64,000 nt of DNA from Spirochaetaceae bacterium (GTDB taxonomy: Bacteria > Spirochaetota > Spirochaetia > DSM-27196 > PWMO01): NCBI GenBank assembly GCA_007693325.1, contig REDW01000077.1:1-64000 (forward strand), written 5' to 3'. The position numbers and the translations under genes were made by a program. The notes beneath the pieces are model-generated. The model ran no database searches. It was given only the letters and a program-made list of their open reading frames with translations, and had not been told where the DNA came from. Of this stretch, positions 27,091 through 35,515 are shown in pieces; position 1 is the first letter of the stretch; every line of letters starts with the position of its first letter.

Positions 27091-27104
27091 GTCAACGCGC
27101 TGCC

Positions 27105-27134
27105 TTGACACAACGCAGCGCAATTGCGTAGGAT
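27105..27134 (+). promoter_or_regulatory. Promoter of tRNA-Ala
   Basis: Consensus TTGACA (27105-27110), 18-nt spacer, TAGGAT (27129-27134). The expected start, near 27141, precedes the tRNA by about 10 nt. Confidence 0.6.
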
Positions 27135-27150
27135 GGCAGCTGTCTCACGC

Positions 27151-27223
27151 GGGGGTGTAGCTCAGTTGGTAGAGCGCTTGAATGGCATTCAAGAGGTAAC
27201 GGGTTCGATTCCCGTCACCTCCA
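27151..27223 (+). tRNA. tRNA-Ala (GGC anticodon)
   Basis: A complete 73-nt cloverleaf. The 7-bp acceptor stem (GGGGGTG with CACCTCC, one G-T pair), D arm GCTC/GAGC, anticodon stem CTTGA/TCAAG with loop ATGGCAT (anticodon GGC at 27184-27186), and T arm ACGGG-TTCGATT-CCCGT all fold. The discriminator is A. The CCA end is not encoded. Confidence 0.96.
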
Positions 27224-27320
27224 ATCGTGACCTGGAAAACCGTCGCGGCACGTGGTACCTTGATGGGCGTTGGCGGTAGTTCCGTAACAACTCCTTGACG
27301 TGTGGCCTTCGGAGAATCCA

Positions 27321-28976
27321 ATGAGCAGCGATTCCAGACAGAACCGCGGCAGCATGTTTGCCGGAGACATCGATCCCGAGGTTGCCGATCTGATCGGCGT
27401 ATCGACGGAATCCGCTTCCGACGATGTCCCGGACTTCTCAGATCTCTTCGATGAGCCCGATGACTCAGACGCTGCAGCGCTGGAAGACGCTCCCGACTTC
27501 AGTCTGCGAAGCTTTGTTGTTCCCGAGGCGCTCGACGAGGACCCCAAGCCGTTCTTTGCCGACAAGAACTACTACAAGAACGTACTGACCGGCGAGGGTG
27601 AGGTATCCCAGCGTGTCCACTCTATTCTCGGCTCGTTCCTGAACGCCAAGGACCCCCAGGACCGCTCGATGTATCGCTCGCGTCTCATTCCGGCGTACTG
27701 GGAACTGGTCTCCAAGATGGCACCCAGGGTGGTTGGAGCCGGGGCTACGCCCAAGACCCTCACTCTGCGTTTTGCCGCACTGCTGCCGACGCTGCTGACG
27801 GCTGAACAGCGCACCATGCTGTCGCGCACGATCTTTGATAACAAGACCGACGAGCCGATCCATTACGTGGACGAGTGGGTAACGCTGATTGCCCGTGGGC
27901 GAGTCAACCCATCTGCAGTGGATGAAACCAAGGCATCGAGCCAGAACAGTAACCAGAAGCTCAACGCCCAGCTGGAGAAGACCCGCGGCCGCTACGAGGC
28001 CCAGCTCTCGCTGATCCGCAATCAACAGACCGAGATTCAGGACCAGGAGACGCTGCTCTCGCAGCATCTGCAGGAGATCAGCCACCACGAGCCGCAAGAG
28101 GCGTACAACGGATTGTGGGGACCGTACAGTGACAACCAGAAGAACTCGCTGTCCGAGATGGGCAACGTCATCCGCCGCCTGCTCACGGTGAACAAGGAGC
28201 TCCGGCGCCAGTTCTCCGAACTGGCTACTATCCAGGACCAACTGGACGATCTACGGCGCAAGGAGTCGGAGAGCGGCGGCAGCAGCGTTGACAGCCGCGT
28301 TGTGGTCACCGAAATGAACACCGTACGCCAGATGGCCAAGATGTGTATCGGCCGCCAGGGAAACCACTTTCCGGTCCTGATGAAGCAGTACTTTCGCGGC
28401 GGCCTGCACGATCTGTGCACCCGTGAGAATGTCATCCGCCAGCTGGCGCAGGTCGAGTATCTCGATCCGGGCGTCTTTCTGCGCACGTTCAAGATGCAGA
28501 CCAATCGCATTGTTCCCAATATCATTATCGTTCCGTGCTACGGAGACAGCGGTATCTGCTGGGAGCCGTTTGAACGCTTCAACCGCGCCTCCAGCCGCGG
28601 GCGCCTGGCAGTCCCCATGTATCCCAAGGACGTAGCCGTTGCCATCATCGGTGCGCTCGGTGATCTGCGCTGGCAGGTGGCCAAAGAGAAAGCTCAGCAC
28701 TACTGGATGGAAGAAGGTCTTACCGGCTGGTACTACCAGTGGTTCAGCGACACCAAGCAGAAAGGCGACGTCAAGGACGCCTTCATCCAGGACTACATCC
28801 TGTGGATAACCCGCGAGAGCGAAGGCACGCAGAAACTGGCGCGCGAAGTGCGAGACATCTTCTGGCGCTACCTGCCCTTCCCGCAGGACGTCAAGGACAA
28901 ACTCAAGAACCGCGGCTACGTCTACAACGAACTGTACAAGAAGGATCAGAACCGGGCGATGTCGGACGGTTACTGA
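27321..28976 (+). CDS. Unrecognised 551-residue cytoplasmic protein with central coiled coil
   Basis: Starts at ATG 27321 with GGAG 6 nt upstream. The N-terminal 70 residues are acidic and low-complexity (Asp, Ser, Pro). A helical region follows, then a clear coiled coil at about residues 205-320 (Gln, Glu and Leu heptads such as LEKTRGRYEAQLSLIRNQQTE). A well-conserved-looking globular C-terminal domain of about 220 residues follows, with IVPCYGDSGICWEPFERFN, RGRLAVPMYPKD and HYWMEEGLTGWYYQWF. There is no signal peptide or membrane segment. No catalytic motif is recognised. It could be a structural or scaffold protein specific to spirochaetes, but that is speculation. It lies 97 bp after tRNA-Ala. 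Confidence 0.8.
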   Translation: MSSDSRQNRGSMFAGDIDPEVADLIGVSTESASDDVPDFSDLFDEPDDSDAAALEDAPDFSLRSFVVPEALDEDPKPFFADKNYYKNVLTGEGEVSQRVHSILGSFLNAKDPQDRSMYRSRLIPAYWELVSKMAPRVVGAGATPKTLTLRFAALLPTLLTAEQRTMLSRTIFDNKTDEPIHYVDEWVTLIARGRVNPSAVDETKASSQNSNQKLNAQLEKTRGRYEAQLSLIRNQQTEIQDQETLLSQHLQEISHHEPQEAYNGLWGPYSDNQKNSLSEMGNVIRRLLTVNKELRRQFSELATIQDQLDDLRRKESESGGSSVDSRVVVTEMNTVRQMAKMCIGRQGNHFPVLMKQYFRGGLHDLCTRENVIRQLAQVEYLDPGVFLRTFKMQTNRIVPNIIIVPCYGDSGICWEPFERFNRASSRGRLAVPMYPKDVAVAIIGALGDLRWQVAKEKAQHYWMEEGLTGWYYQWFSDTKQKGDVKDAFIQDYILWITRESEGTQKLAREVRDIFWRYLPFPQDVKDKLKNRGYVYNELYKKDQNRAMSDGY

Positions 28977-29012
28977 GCGGACCGGCGGCCGAGGGCACCC
29001 AGCGCCACCGAC

Positions 29013-29288
29013 TCAGCGCCGCCGCTTGCCGAAGATGGGATCGAAATACTTTTCCATATCGACTTTTTGCTGCAGCACCATGATCAGCCGGTGATAGATG
29101 AAATAGGTACCAACGATCGAGACAAGCAACAGCGCCAGCAGAACAAACTGCCCCGCTTCGGGCGCCATTGCCGGCGCAACAAAGCGCGCAAACAGCACAA
29201 AGAGTATCAGGAACAGCACTACCATCAGCAGCACGTTGACCACGGTGGCTCCCAGCACAAACAACACAGTATTCATCTTTCTATTCAC
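29013..29288 (-). CDS. Small two-helix membrane protein downstream of lspA
   Basis: 91 residues with two hydrophobic helices (VLFVLGATVVNVLLMVVLFL and FVLLALLLVSIVGTYFIY), separated by a short Pro/Ala loop, and a basic C-terminus (FGKRRR). GTG 29288 overlaps the lspA stop by 8 nt and has GGAGGAG well placed; ATG 29276 is the alternative. It is the third gene of a nif3-lspA operon. Function unknown. Confidence 0.7.
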   Translation of the reverse strand: MNRKMNTVLFVLGATVVNVLLMVVLFLILFVLFARFVAPAMAPEAGQFVLLALLLVSIVGTYFIYHRLIMVLQQKVDMEKYFDPIFGKRRR

Positions 29289-29805
29289 CGTGCCGCCTCC
29301 TCTCCTCCACAAAAACTGATACAATCAGCAGGATACCGCAGATAACCACTGCTGCGTCGGCCACGTTGAACGTAGGCCAGCGCTGCATGCCGAACAGTCC
29401 GTAGATCCTGACATCGATGAAGTCCACTACGCCGTCGGGGCGTAGAACTCTATCGATCAGGTTGCCGATTCCGCCGCCCACTATACCGCAAATGGCCCAC
29501 CGCTGTGTCCGCGTCAGCTCATCGGTTCTCAGGTAGTACCACATCAGGCCGCCCAGCACGGCCAACGGAAGCAGCGTGAACGCTACCATCCGCACACGGT
29601 CGGGCAGGTCACGGCCGATGCTGAACGCCACCCCCGGGTTACGCGCGTGGATTATGCGCAGGAAATCTCCAATTACCTCGATTGTGTGGCCGCTGTCGTA
29701 GATGGGCTCGACTGTGGCTACAATAGCGATCTTGGTGATCTGGTCGGCCAGGATTACAGCCAGGCTCAGCAGAAGCGGCAGCAGGCGCTCGCGGTTAAAA
29801 CTCAT
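29281..29805 (-). CDS. lspA: Lipoprotein signal peptidase
   Basis: A 174-residue integral membrane aspartyl protease that cleaves prolipoproteins before the lipidated Cys. The two catalytic aspartates are visible in GGIGNLIDRV and FNVADA, together with the family's ARNPGVAF segment and four transmembrane helices (LLPLLLSLAVILADQI, MVAFTLLPLAVLGGLMWYY and others). The start ATG 29805 directly follows the nif3-like stop codon. The window encodes at least five lipoproteins that would be its substrates. Confidence 0.95.
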   Translation of the reverse strand: MSFNRERLLPLLLSLAVILADQITKIAIVATVEPIYDSGHTIEVIGDFLRIIHARNPGVAFSIGRDLPDRVRMVAFTLLPLAVLGGLMWYYLRTDELTRTQRWAICGIVGGGIGNLIDRVLRPDGVVDFIDVRIYGLFGMQRWPTFNVADAAVVICGILLIVSVFVEERRRHGE

Positions 29806-30567
29806 TCACAGGCCCGTGGGTACGTCGATGAAGAGCGTTTCCAGGTCCGACTCGCGTGCCACCCGTTCGCCCAGCAGCCGCACCCCCCATGTCTCGGTCA
29901 GGTAGTGTCCACCAAAGATCACGTTGATGCCGGTTTCCATTGCCCGGTGATAGACCTGGTGCGCGGCATCACCGGTAACGTAGAGATCGAGGTGCTCGCC
30001 AATTGCCTGTTCTACCTCGAGCGGGGCACCGCCGGAGACCAGTCCTACCGACTGGATCCGGCGCGGGCCAAACGGCAGCACGCCAAGGGTCTGTTCGGTG
30101 CCGCCGAAGAGTGTCTGCGCGATCTCCTCGATAGATTGCGCCTCGGGCAGCAGCCCTGAGCAGCCGATCTGCTGCCCCTTGTAGGTCCCAAACGGACGAA
30201 CTTCGCGCAACCGCAGCGCGGCTGCCATTGCAGCGTTGTTGCCGAACTCCGGATGCATATCCAGCGGCAGGTGCACCGCGTAGAGCGCCAGATCGTTCTC
30301 CACCAGGTACCGTATCCGCTGGTAGTGCGCCCCGGTCAGACGAGACTCGCGTCCCCAGAATATTCCGTGATGCACCAGCAGCATATCAGCGCCCTGCTCC
30401 ACCGCGCGGCGGAATGTCTCCATGCAGGCGTCTACCGCAAACGCAATCCGCGAGACCTCGCTATTGCGCCGGGTAACCTGGATTCCGTTGAGCGATGGAT
30501 CAATGCCTTCCAGATCCGCGATGCGCATGATGTCGCGAAACCAGGCGTCCAGTTCTACTAGTTGCAT
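29806..30567 (-). CDS. Nif3-like dinuclear metal centre protein
   Basis: A 253-residue member of the NIF3/YbgI family, which forms hexameric rings with two metal ions per subunit. Metal-ligand motifs are LLVHHGIFWG near residue 65, YAVHLPLDMHPEFGNN near 100 and, at the C-terminus, INVIFGGHYLTE. Function is unresolved in the family; GTP cyclohydrolase 1 type 2 is an often-used label. ATG 30567 is chosen because the in-frame ATG 9 nt upstream forms part of the -10 box TATAAT; the transcript would begin at 30567. It heads the nif3-lspA operon. Confidence 0.88.
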   Translation of the reverse strand: MQLVELDAWFRDIMRIADLEGIDPSLNGIQVTRRNSEVSRIAFAVDACMETFRRAVEQGADMLLVHHGIFWGRESRLTGAHYQRIRYLVENDLALYAVHLPLDMHPEFGNNAAMAAALRLREVRPFGTYKGQQIGCSGLLPEAQSIEEIAQTLFGGTEQTLGVLPFGPRRIQSVGLVSGGAPLEVEQAIGEHLDLYVTGDAAHQVYHRAMETGINVIFGGHYLTETWGVRLLGERVARESDLETLFIDVPTGL

Positions 30568-30574
30568 GCGTGCC

Positions 30575-30602
30575 ATTATATCGACACAGACCGAATTTGC
30601 AA
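30575..30602 (-). promoter_or_regulatory. Promoter of the nif3-lspA operon
   Basis: Minus strand TTGCAA (30597-30602), 16-nt spacer, consensus TATAAT (30575-30580). The first downstream ATG is 7 nt away, with no Shine-Dalgarno. Confidence 0.7.
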
Positions 30603-30693
30603 CCAAGCGACGGCACGCCTTGTATCTCGGCGGAGGAAGTACTATCTTAGACAGGCAACCGAATACGCTTCCCGATAGGGCTACCATACGATC

Positions 30694-33171
30694 ATGACCA
30701 GAAACCCGAACGCCGCCATCCCCGCTACGGCGGCCACACCTGTCAATCCTTCCCCGGACGTGGACCAGCATCTGCGCAGCGCGCTGCTCGACCCCAAGCT
30801 GGTTCGGTTTGGCATCAGCGAAGAGGACGTGCGAGCGCTCGATGACGCGGAGCGTGGCTTTGATATCATTGGCCAACCGCGTGCACTGCGGGCGCTGCAC
30901 CTGGCGGTGCAGATGCGCGGCAAAGGCTACAACCTCTTTGTAACCGGCATGCCCGGCACCGGAAAGCGATCGGCGATCCGCCAGGTAACCGAGCAGTACC
31001 GCGGGGACCTCTCGCGCTTGCGAGACTACGCATACGTGTACAACTTCCACCGCCCGGACCGGCCGCGGCTGCTGACCTTTGCCCCCGGGGCGGGGACGCA
31101 GTTTCGCGATTCCATGCACGCCCTGGTAAAGACCGTGCGTCAGAACCTGGAGGCGTTGTCCCAGAATGAGCGTTTCACCAGCAAACGCGACCAGATCATC
31201 ATCCAGGCCGAGGGTCACGAGAACAAGGCCCTGAGGGATTTTGAGGGTCGAATCGGGCGCGAGGGCTTTCAGATCGTCCAGGTCGAGGACAGCGATGAAC
31301 AGCAGCGCACCGACATTGCACCGGTCTACGACGGCGAGACAACCAGCTTTGACGCCATTCAGAAGCGCGTCAACGGCGGAGAGATCGACGAGTCGTGGTG
31401 GCGCAGCGCGCGCGAGAAATACTACCAGTACATGGATGAGATGAACCAGATCTTTCTGCGCCTGCGCAGCGAGCGCGGCCGTATCGAGCAGAAACTGAAA
31501 GAACTGCGCGTGGCGGCAATTGAGCCCGGCATTGATCAGGCGTTTGCCGAAATCAAGGCCGGCTTCGCCGATCCGGCAATCCATCGCTACCTGGACGAAG
31601 CCCGCAGCGACATCCTGGAGAACGTTGACTGGTTCATGCCGCCGCACAGTGACGCCGCACGTGACGAACCGGAAAGCCTGCCGATAGAACGCTACGATGT
31701 CAACGTGATTGTGAATCACCGCGACAGTACCGAGGCACCGCTGGTCTTCGAGAGCCACCCCGATTACCAGAAGCTGTTCGGCCTGCAGGAATACGCCATG
31801 GAACCCGGCGGCGAAACGCGCACCAGCTTCATGATGCTGCGCGCCGGGGCGCTGCTCAACGCGTCCGGCGGATTCCTGGTTCTGCGCGCCGAGGACATCA
31901 TACCGCACGACGATCTATGGAACGCGCTCAAGCGTGCCATCGGCGACGCCCGGGCGGAGATTCGCCCCACGCCCGGTCCGCTGCCGGTGCCGGTCGGCGC
32001 GCTCAAGCCCGAGCCGGCGCCAATCGACGTCAAGGTGATTCTCTCCGGGCCGGACTCGCTCTACGATATTCTCTACAATCAGGACGATGAGTTCGGCAAG
32101 CTGTTCAAGGTTCCCGCCGAGTTTGACTCGATGATGGAGCGCAGCCCCGAAACGATGCGCGAATACGTAGGGTTTGCCCGGTTGATTGCGCGCGAAGAGC
32201 AACTGCTGCCGCTGCATCCCTCCGCGCTGGCCGCCATTATGGAATACGGCGTGCGCCTGTCCGAGTTCCGCGACAAGCTCAGCACGCGCTTCTCGCAGAT
32301 AGCCGATCTCATCCGCGAGGCCGACCACTGGGCACGCGGCGAGGGTATGAGCGAGATCAACCGCGACATGGTTGACCGCACGCTCAACGAGCGCCGCTAC
32401 CTCTATAACCTGCCCGAAGAAAAGATCGATGAGCAGATCCTCTCCGGTGAGCTGCTGATCGACGTACGCGGCAGCGCTGTGGGGAGAATCAACGGACTGG
32501 CAATAGTTGACCGCGGCTTCTACGCCTTTGCGCGCCCGATGCTGATCACCGCGCGTACCGCACCCGGCAGCGACGGCATCATCAATATCGAACGTGAATC
32601 GGGGCTTTCCGGCGAATTGCACGATAAGGGCATCTACATCCTGGAGGGCTTCCTGCAGTCAAAGTACGCGCACGATTTTCCGTTGTCGATCACCGCCAGC
32701 GTCTGTTTTGAGCAGTCATACGTTGAGGTTGACGGAGACTCCGCATCATCGGCCGAAGTTTACGTCCTGCTGTCGGCAATTGCCGACGTTCCGCTGCGCC
32801 AGGACATCGCGGTTACCGGATCGGTCAATCAGATGGGCGAGATTCAGCCGGTTGGCGGCATCAGCGAAAAGGTCGAGGGCTTCTACCAGGTGTGTCTCCA
32901 GATGGGCATCACCACTACCCAGGGTGTCATTATTCCACGCCAGAACCTGCCCAATCTGATCCTGTCGTATGAGGTTCAGCAGGCAATTCAAGAGGGCCGC
33001 TTTCACATCTGGACCGTTCAGACCATCGATGAAGGCATGCAGATCCTTACCGGGGTCCCTTCGGGCAACCGGGGGCCGCGCGGAGGATTCGAATCCGGCA
33101 GCGTCAACGCGCTGGTTGAGAAACGGTTACGCTCGATGGCCCATCAGGTCAAGAGCTTTGGCGGCAACTGA
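30694..33171 (+). CDS. Lon-like ATP-dependent protease (AAA_32/LonB-type)
   Basis: 825 residues. Walker A GMPGTGKRS is near residue 88, followed by a long inserted helical region (about 150-300) that is typical of the AAA_32 Lon-like family and not of classic Lon. The C-terminal Lon protease domain has catalytic Ser683 in DGDSASSAEVY and Lys726 in GGISEKVEG, so the protease should be active. There is no N-terminal LON domain and no membrane segment. It degrades or remodels cytoplasmic proteins in an ATP-linked manner; the substrate is unknown. The start ATG 30694 has no ribosome-binding site. A weak TACCAT box lies 6 nt upstream. Confidence 0.9.
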   Translation: MTRNPNAAIPATAATPVNPSPDVDQHLRSALLDPKLVRFGISEEDVRALDDAERGFDIIGQPRALRALHLAVQMRGKGYNLFVTGMPGTGKRSAIRQVTEQYRGDLSRLRDYAYVYNFHRPDRPRLLTFAPGAGTQFRDSMHALVKTVRQNLEALSQNERFTSKRDQIIIQAEGHENKALRDFEGRIGREGFQIVQVEDSDEQQRTDIAPVYDGETTSFDAIQKRVNGGEIDESWWRSAREKYYQYMDEMNQIFLRLRSERGRIEQKLKELRVAAIEPGIDQAFAEIKAGFADPAIHRYLDEARSDILENVDWFMPPHSDAARDEPESLPIERYDVNVIVNHRDSTEAPLVFESHPDYQKLFGLQEYAMEPGGETRTSFMMLRAGALLNASGGFLVLRAEDIIPHDDLWNALKRAIGDARAEIRPTPGPLPVPVGALKPEPAPIDVKVILSGPDSLYDILYNQDDEFGKLFKVPAEFDSMMERSPETMREYVGFARLIAREEQLLPLHPSALAAIMEYGVRLSEFRDKLSTRFSQIADLIREADHWARGEGMSEINRDMVDRTLNERRYLYNLPEEKIDEQILSGELLIDVRGSAVGRINGLAIVDRGFYAFARPMLITARTAPGSDGIINIERESGLSGELHDKGIYILEGFLQSKYAHDFPLSITASVCFEQSYVEVDGDSASSAEVYVLLSAIADVPLRQDIAVTGSVNQMGEIQPVGGISEKVEGFYQVCLQMGITTTQGVIIPRQNLPNLILSYEVQQAIQEGRFHIWTVQTIDEGMQILTGVPSGNRGPRGGFESGSVNALVEKRLRSMAHQVKSFGGN

Positions 33172-33194
33172 AAACGTATGCACCGCTACAGAAT

Positions 33195-33223
33195 TTGACA
33201 GGCCCGGCTCTGGCCACAATACT
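33195..33223 (+). promoter_or_regulatory. Promoter of the ATPase-HDOD gene
   Basis: Consensus TTGACA (33195-33200), 17-nt spacer, AATACT (33218-33223). Leader of about 50 nt. Confidence 0.55.
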
Positions 33224-33280
33224 ACCGATTAGGGTACAGTAGGCAGCGACGAGAAACCATGCAGCTTAGGCGGCGGAGTA

Positions 33281-34771
33281 ATGGCAAAAAAAGTGGACGT
33301 AGGTAAAGTTCTGCAGGCGGCGCGCAGTTCGATTCCGCTGACGGTCAAGTCCTACACACTGCCGCACGAGACCGAGATGTACCTCGAGGAGATTCTGGGA
33401 CATTTCCTGAGGGAAATGGGTCAGGAGAAACTCAAGGATCCGCTTGCGTACTGCCTGCGCGAGCTTGCCGTCAACGCCAAGAAAGCCAACACCAAGCGTG
33501 TCTTCTTTGAAGAGAAGCAGCTGAACATCGACGATCCCAACGACTACCAGCAGGGCATGCAGAACTTCAAGCAGGAGACCCTGGACAACATCAATCACTT
33601 TCTCGAGCTGCAGAAGAACGCCGGACTCTTCGTCAAGGTCATCTTCCACGCCAAGGGGCGTGATCTGCACCTCTACGTGGTCAACAACGCGCTGATGACG
33701 CGCAAAGAGCAGATCAGGATCTACGACCGCATCGCACGCTCGCGCGCGTTCAGTTCACTCGAAGAGGCGCTGACTACCGTGCTGGACGATTCCGAGGGCG
33801 CCGGGCTCGGGATAGTCATCCTGGTACTCATGCTGAAGAAGATCGGCCTAGACGAGGACGCCTTCGACATCGATGTAGACGGTAATGAGACAATCGCCAA
33901 GGTGGTTATACCGATGTCCAAGGTTCGCCTCGAGAGCCTGGAGCTGATCTCCGAGCAGATTGTGCAGGAGATAGATTCCCTGCCGCGGTTCCCCGACAAC
34001 ATTGTGAACCTGCAGAAGATGATCAGCGATCCGGACACCGAGATCACCCAGATTGCACGCCAGATCAGTACCGATCCATCGTTGACCGCCGACCTGCTGA
34101 AAGTAGTGAACTCGGCGGCCTTCATGCTGCCCAAGAAAGTTGACAACATTGTAGAAGCGGTCAAGCTGGTGGGAATGCGCGGTCTGCGCAACCTGCTGTA
34201 CTCCTACGGAACGCAGAAGATTCTGGGTGCGGAGACCGCTGAAACCAAGAAGCTGTGGGAACACAGCTACCGCACCGCGTTCTACGCCTACAACCTGGCC
34301 AAGAATCTCAGCCGCAAGAAAGAGATTCTCGACGATGTCTACGTTGGCGGTATTCTGCACGATATGGGCAAGATCATCTTCTCTTCGGTGCACCCCGATC
34401 TGATGAGCAAGATCAACTCGTTCTGCCACGAGAAGGCAATTCCGTCGGAGATTTTTGAAGACCTGGCTGCCGGCCTCAACCATTCAGAGATCGGCGCCAT
34501 GATTGCCGAAAACTGGAACTTCCCCGAAGCGCTGGTTGACGCAATCAAGTACCACCACACGCCGCACTCGGCTCCGCAGCCGTACCGCGACGTGGTCTAC
34601 ACGGTCTACCTGGCAAACGCGCTGTGCCACGTTCGTGACGCGGGCCTCGGCATCGAGCAGATCGACCCGCAGGTACTCTCCTCTTTCAAGATCAGCAGCG
34701 AGGAGCAACTCAAAACCATCGAATCACGGCTTGATGCGGCCTTTGCAAAAGAGTCGATTTCGCACGGGTAA
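33281..34771 (+). CDS. Histidine-kinase-like ATPase domain fused to HDOD domain
   Basis: 496 residues. Residues about 1-215 look like a GHKL ATPase: N-box CLRELAVNAKKAN, G-box DDSEGAGLGIVI and VDGNETIAKVVIP. No phospho-acceptor dimerisation domain is present. Residues about 225-490 form an HDOD domain (LPRFPDNIVNLQKMISDPDTE is cut here to LPRFPDNIVNL; then ISTDPSLTADLLKVVNSAAF). It retains HD-type residues GGILHDMGK, LNHSEIG and YHHTPH, which many HDODs have lost. HDOD proteins act in signalling and motility or stress regulation. The fused ATPase suggests nucleotide-controlled switching. ATG 33281 is preceded by GGCGGAG at short spacing. Confidence 0.82.
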   Translation: MAKKVDVGKVLQAARSSIPLTVKSYTLPHETEMYLEEILGHFLREMGQEKLKDPLAYCLRELAVNAKKANTKRVFFEEKQLNIDDPNDYQQGMQNFKQETLDNINHFLELQKNAGLFVKVIFHAKGRDLHLYVVNNALMTRKEQIRIYDRIARSRAFSSLEEALTTVLDDSEGAGLGIVILVLMLKKIGLDEDAFDIDVDGNETIAKVVIPMSKVRLESLELISEQIVQEIDSLPRFPDNIVNLQKMISDPDTEITQIARQISTDPSLTADLLKVVNSAAFMLPKKVDNIVEAVKLVGMRGLRNLLYSYGTQKILGAETAETKKLWEHSYRTAFYAYNLAKNLSRKKEILDDVYVGGILHDMGKIIFSSVHPDLMSKINSFCHEKAIPSEIFEDLAAGLNHSEIGAMIAENWNFPEALVDAIKYHHTPHSAPQPYRDVVYTVYLANALCHVRDAGLGIEQIDPQVLSSFKISSEEQLKTIESRLDAAFAKESISHG

Positions 34772-34864
34772 GAGGGGAGACGACATCGGCTGAACGGCCG
34801 CTTGACGTTTGCCTCGCAATATATTACTTTCACTATATACAGCTATCCGTTCAGGGGGAAACAT

Positions 34865-35095
34865 ATGGCAGTACGACTCTACAGCACGCCAACGTGCGGC
34901 TACTGCAATCAGCTCAAACAGTACTTCCGCGAACACCAGGTTCCGTTTACCGAGTACAACGTAGCCAGTGACCTGCGCAAAGCCGACGAGATGGTCAAGA
35001 AATCGGGTCAGATGGGTGTCCCGGTAGTTGATATTCATGGCAAGATCATTGTTGGCTTCAACAAAGCCGAGATCGACCGAGCACTCAAGAGGTAA
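34865..35095 (+). CDS. Glutaredoxin-family protein
   Basis: 76 residues: beta strand VRLYSTPTCGYC with redox motif CGYC at residues 11-14, then the cis-Pro loop MGVPVVDI and IIVGFN. This is the NrdH/YruB-type minimal glutaredoxin. It starts at ATG 34865 with GGGGGAAA. The OsmC-family peroxidase gene follows after 3 bp, a redox pair suggesting the glutaredoxin may reduce the OsmC cysteines. TTGACG with AT-rich boxes upstream (34802-34840) probably holds the promoter. Confidence 0.9.
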   Translation: MAVRLYSTPTCGYCNQLKQYFREHQVPFTEYNVASDLRKADEMVKKSGQMGVPVVDIHGKIIVGFNKAEIDRALKR

Positions 35096-35098
35096 GCG

Positions 35099-35515
35099 AT
35101 GAGCTACGACACACGCGCAGTATACAAAGACGGGATGGCCTTTGACATTGAGCTCGGCAGGCACCAGCTGCACGCCGATGCCGACGCCGATCACGGAGGC
35201 CGGGACTACGGGCCGTCACCCAAATCTATGATGCTGGCGGCGCTTTCAGGCTGCACCGGTATGGATGTGGTGGCCATTCTCGGTAAGATGCAGATGCCGT
35301 TCGACAGCTTTGCGCTGGAGATCAGCGCCGAGAGCGCCGAGCAGCATCCCCACGTCTATACCGCGGTTACTATCCACTACATCTTCAGCGGGGCGGACGT
35401 GGCCCGCGAAAAGGTCGAGAAAGCCGTTAAGCTCTCGCTCGAGAGGTACTGCCCGGTGGCCGCAACGCTCAAGCACACCGCCGAGATCGACTACGAGATT
35501 GTGATCAACCGCTAA
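35099..35515 (+). CDS. OsmC-family peroxiredoxin-like protein
   Basis: 138 residues of the OsmC/Ohr fold. The two redox cysteines are in LAALSGCTGMD (about residue 52) and ERYCPVAATL (about residue 115), the arrangement needed for thiol reduction of organic hydroperoxides. It is translated with the upstream glutaredoxin (AGAGGTAAGCG before ATG). It ends 11 bp inside the 3' end of the convergent methyltransferase gene. Confidence 0.9.
   Translation: MSYDTRAVYKDGMAFDIELGRHQLHADADADHGGRDYGPSPKSMMLAALSGCTGMDVVAILGKMQMPFDSFALEISAESAEQHPHVYTAVTIHYIFSGADVAREKVEKAVKLSLERYCPVAATLKHTAEIDYEIVINR

Noticed and set aside
27321-28976. Identification as the treponemal cytoplasmic filament protein CfpA
   Set aside because: The coiled-coil content invited it, but I cannot match sequence motifs and the length differs; left unnamed.
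30577-31908. Minus-strand open frame that would extend the Nif3-like protein to 700 residues
   Set aside because: It runs antisense through the Lon-like gene, whose frame has intact motifs. The Nif3 family starts at the short form, and a promoter sits at the boundary.
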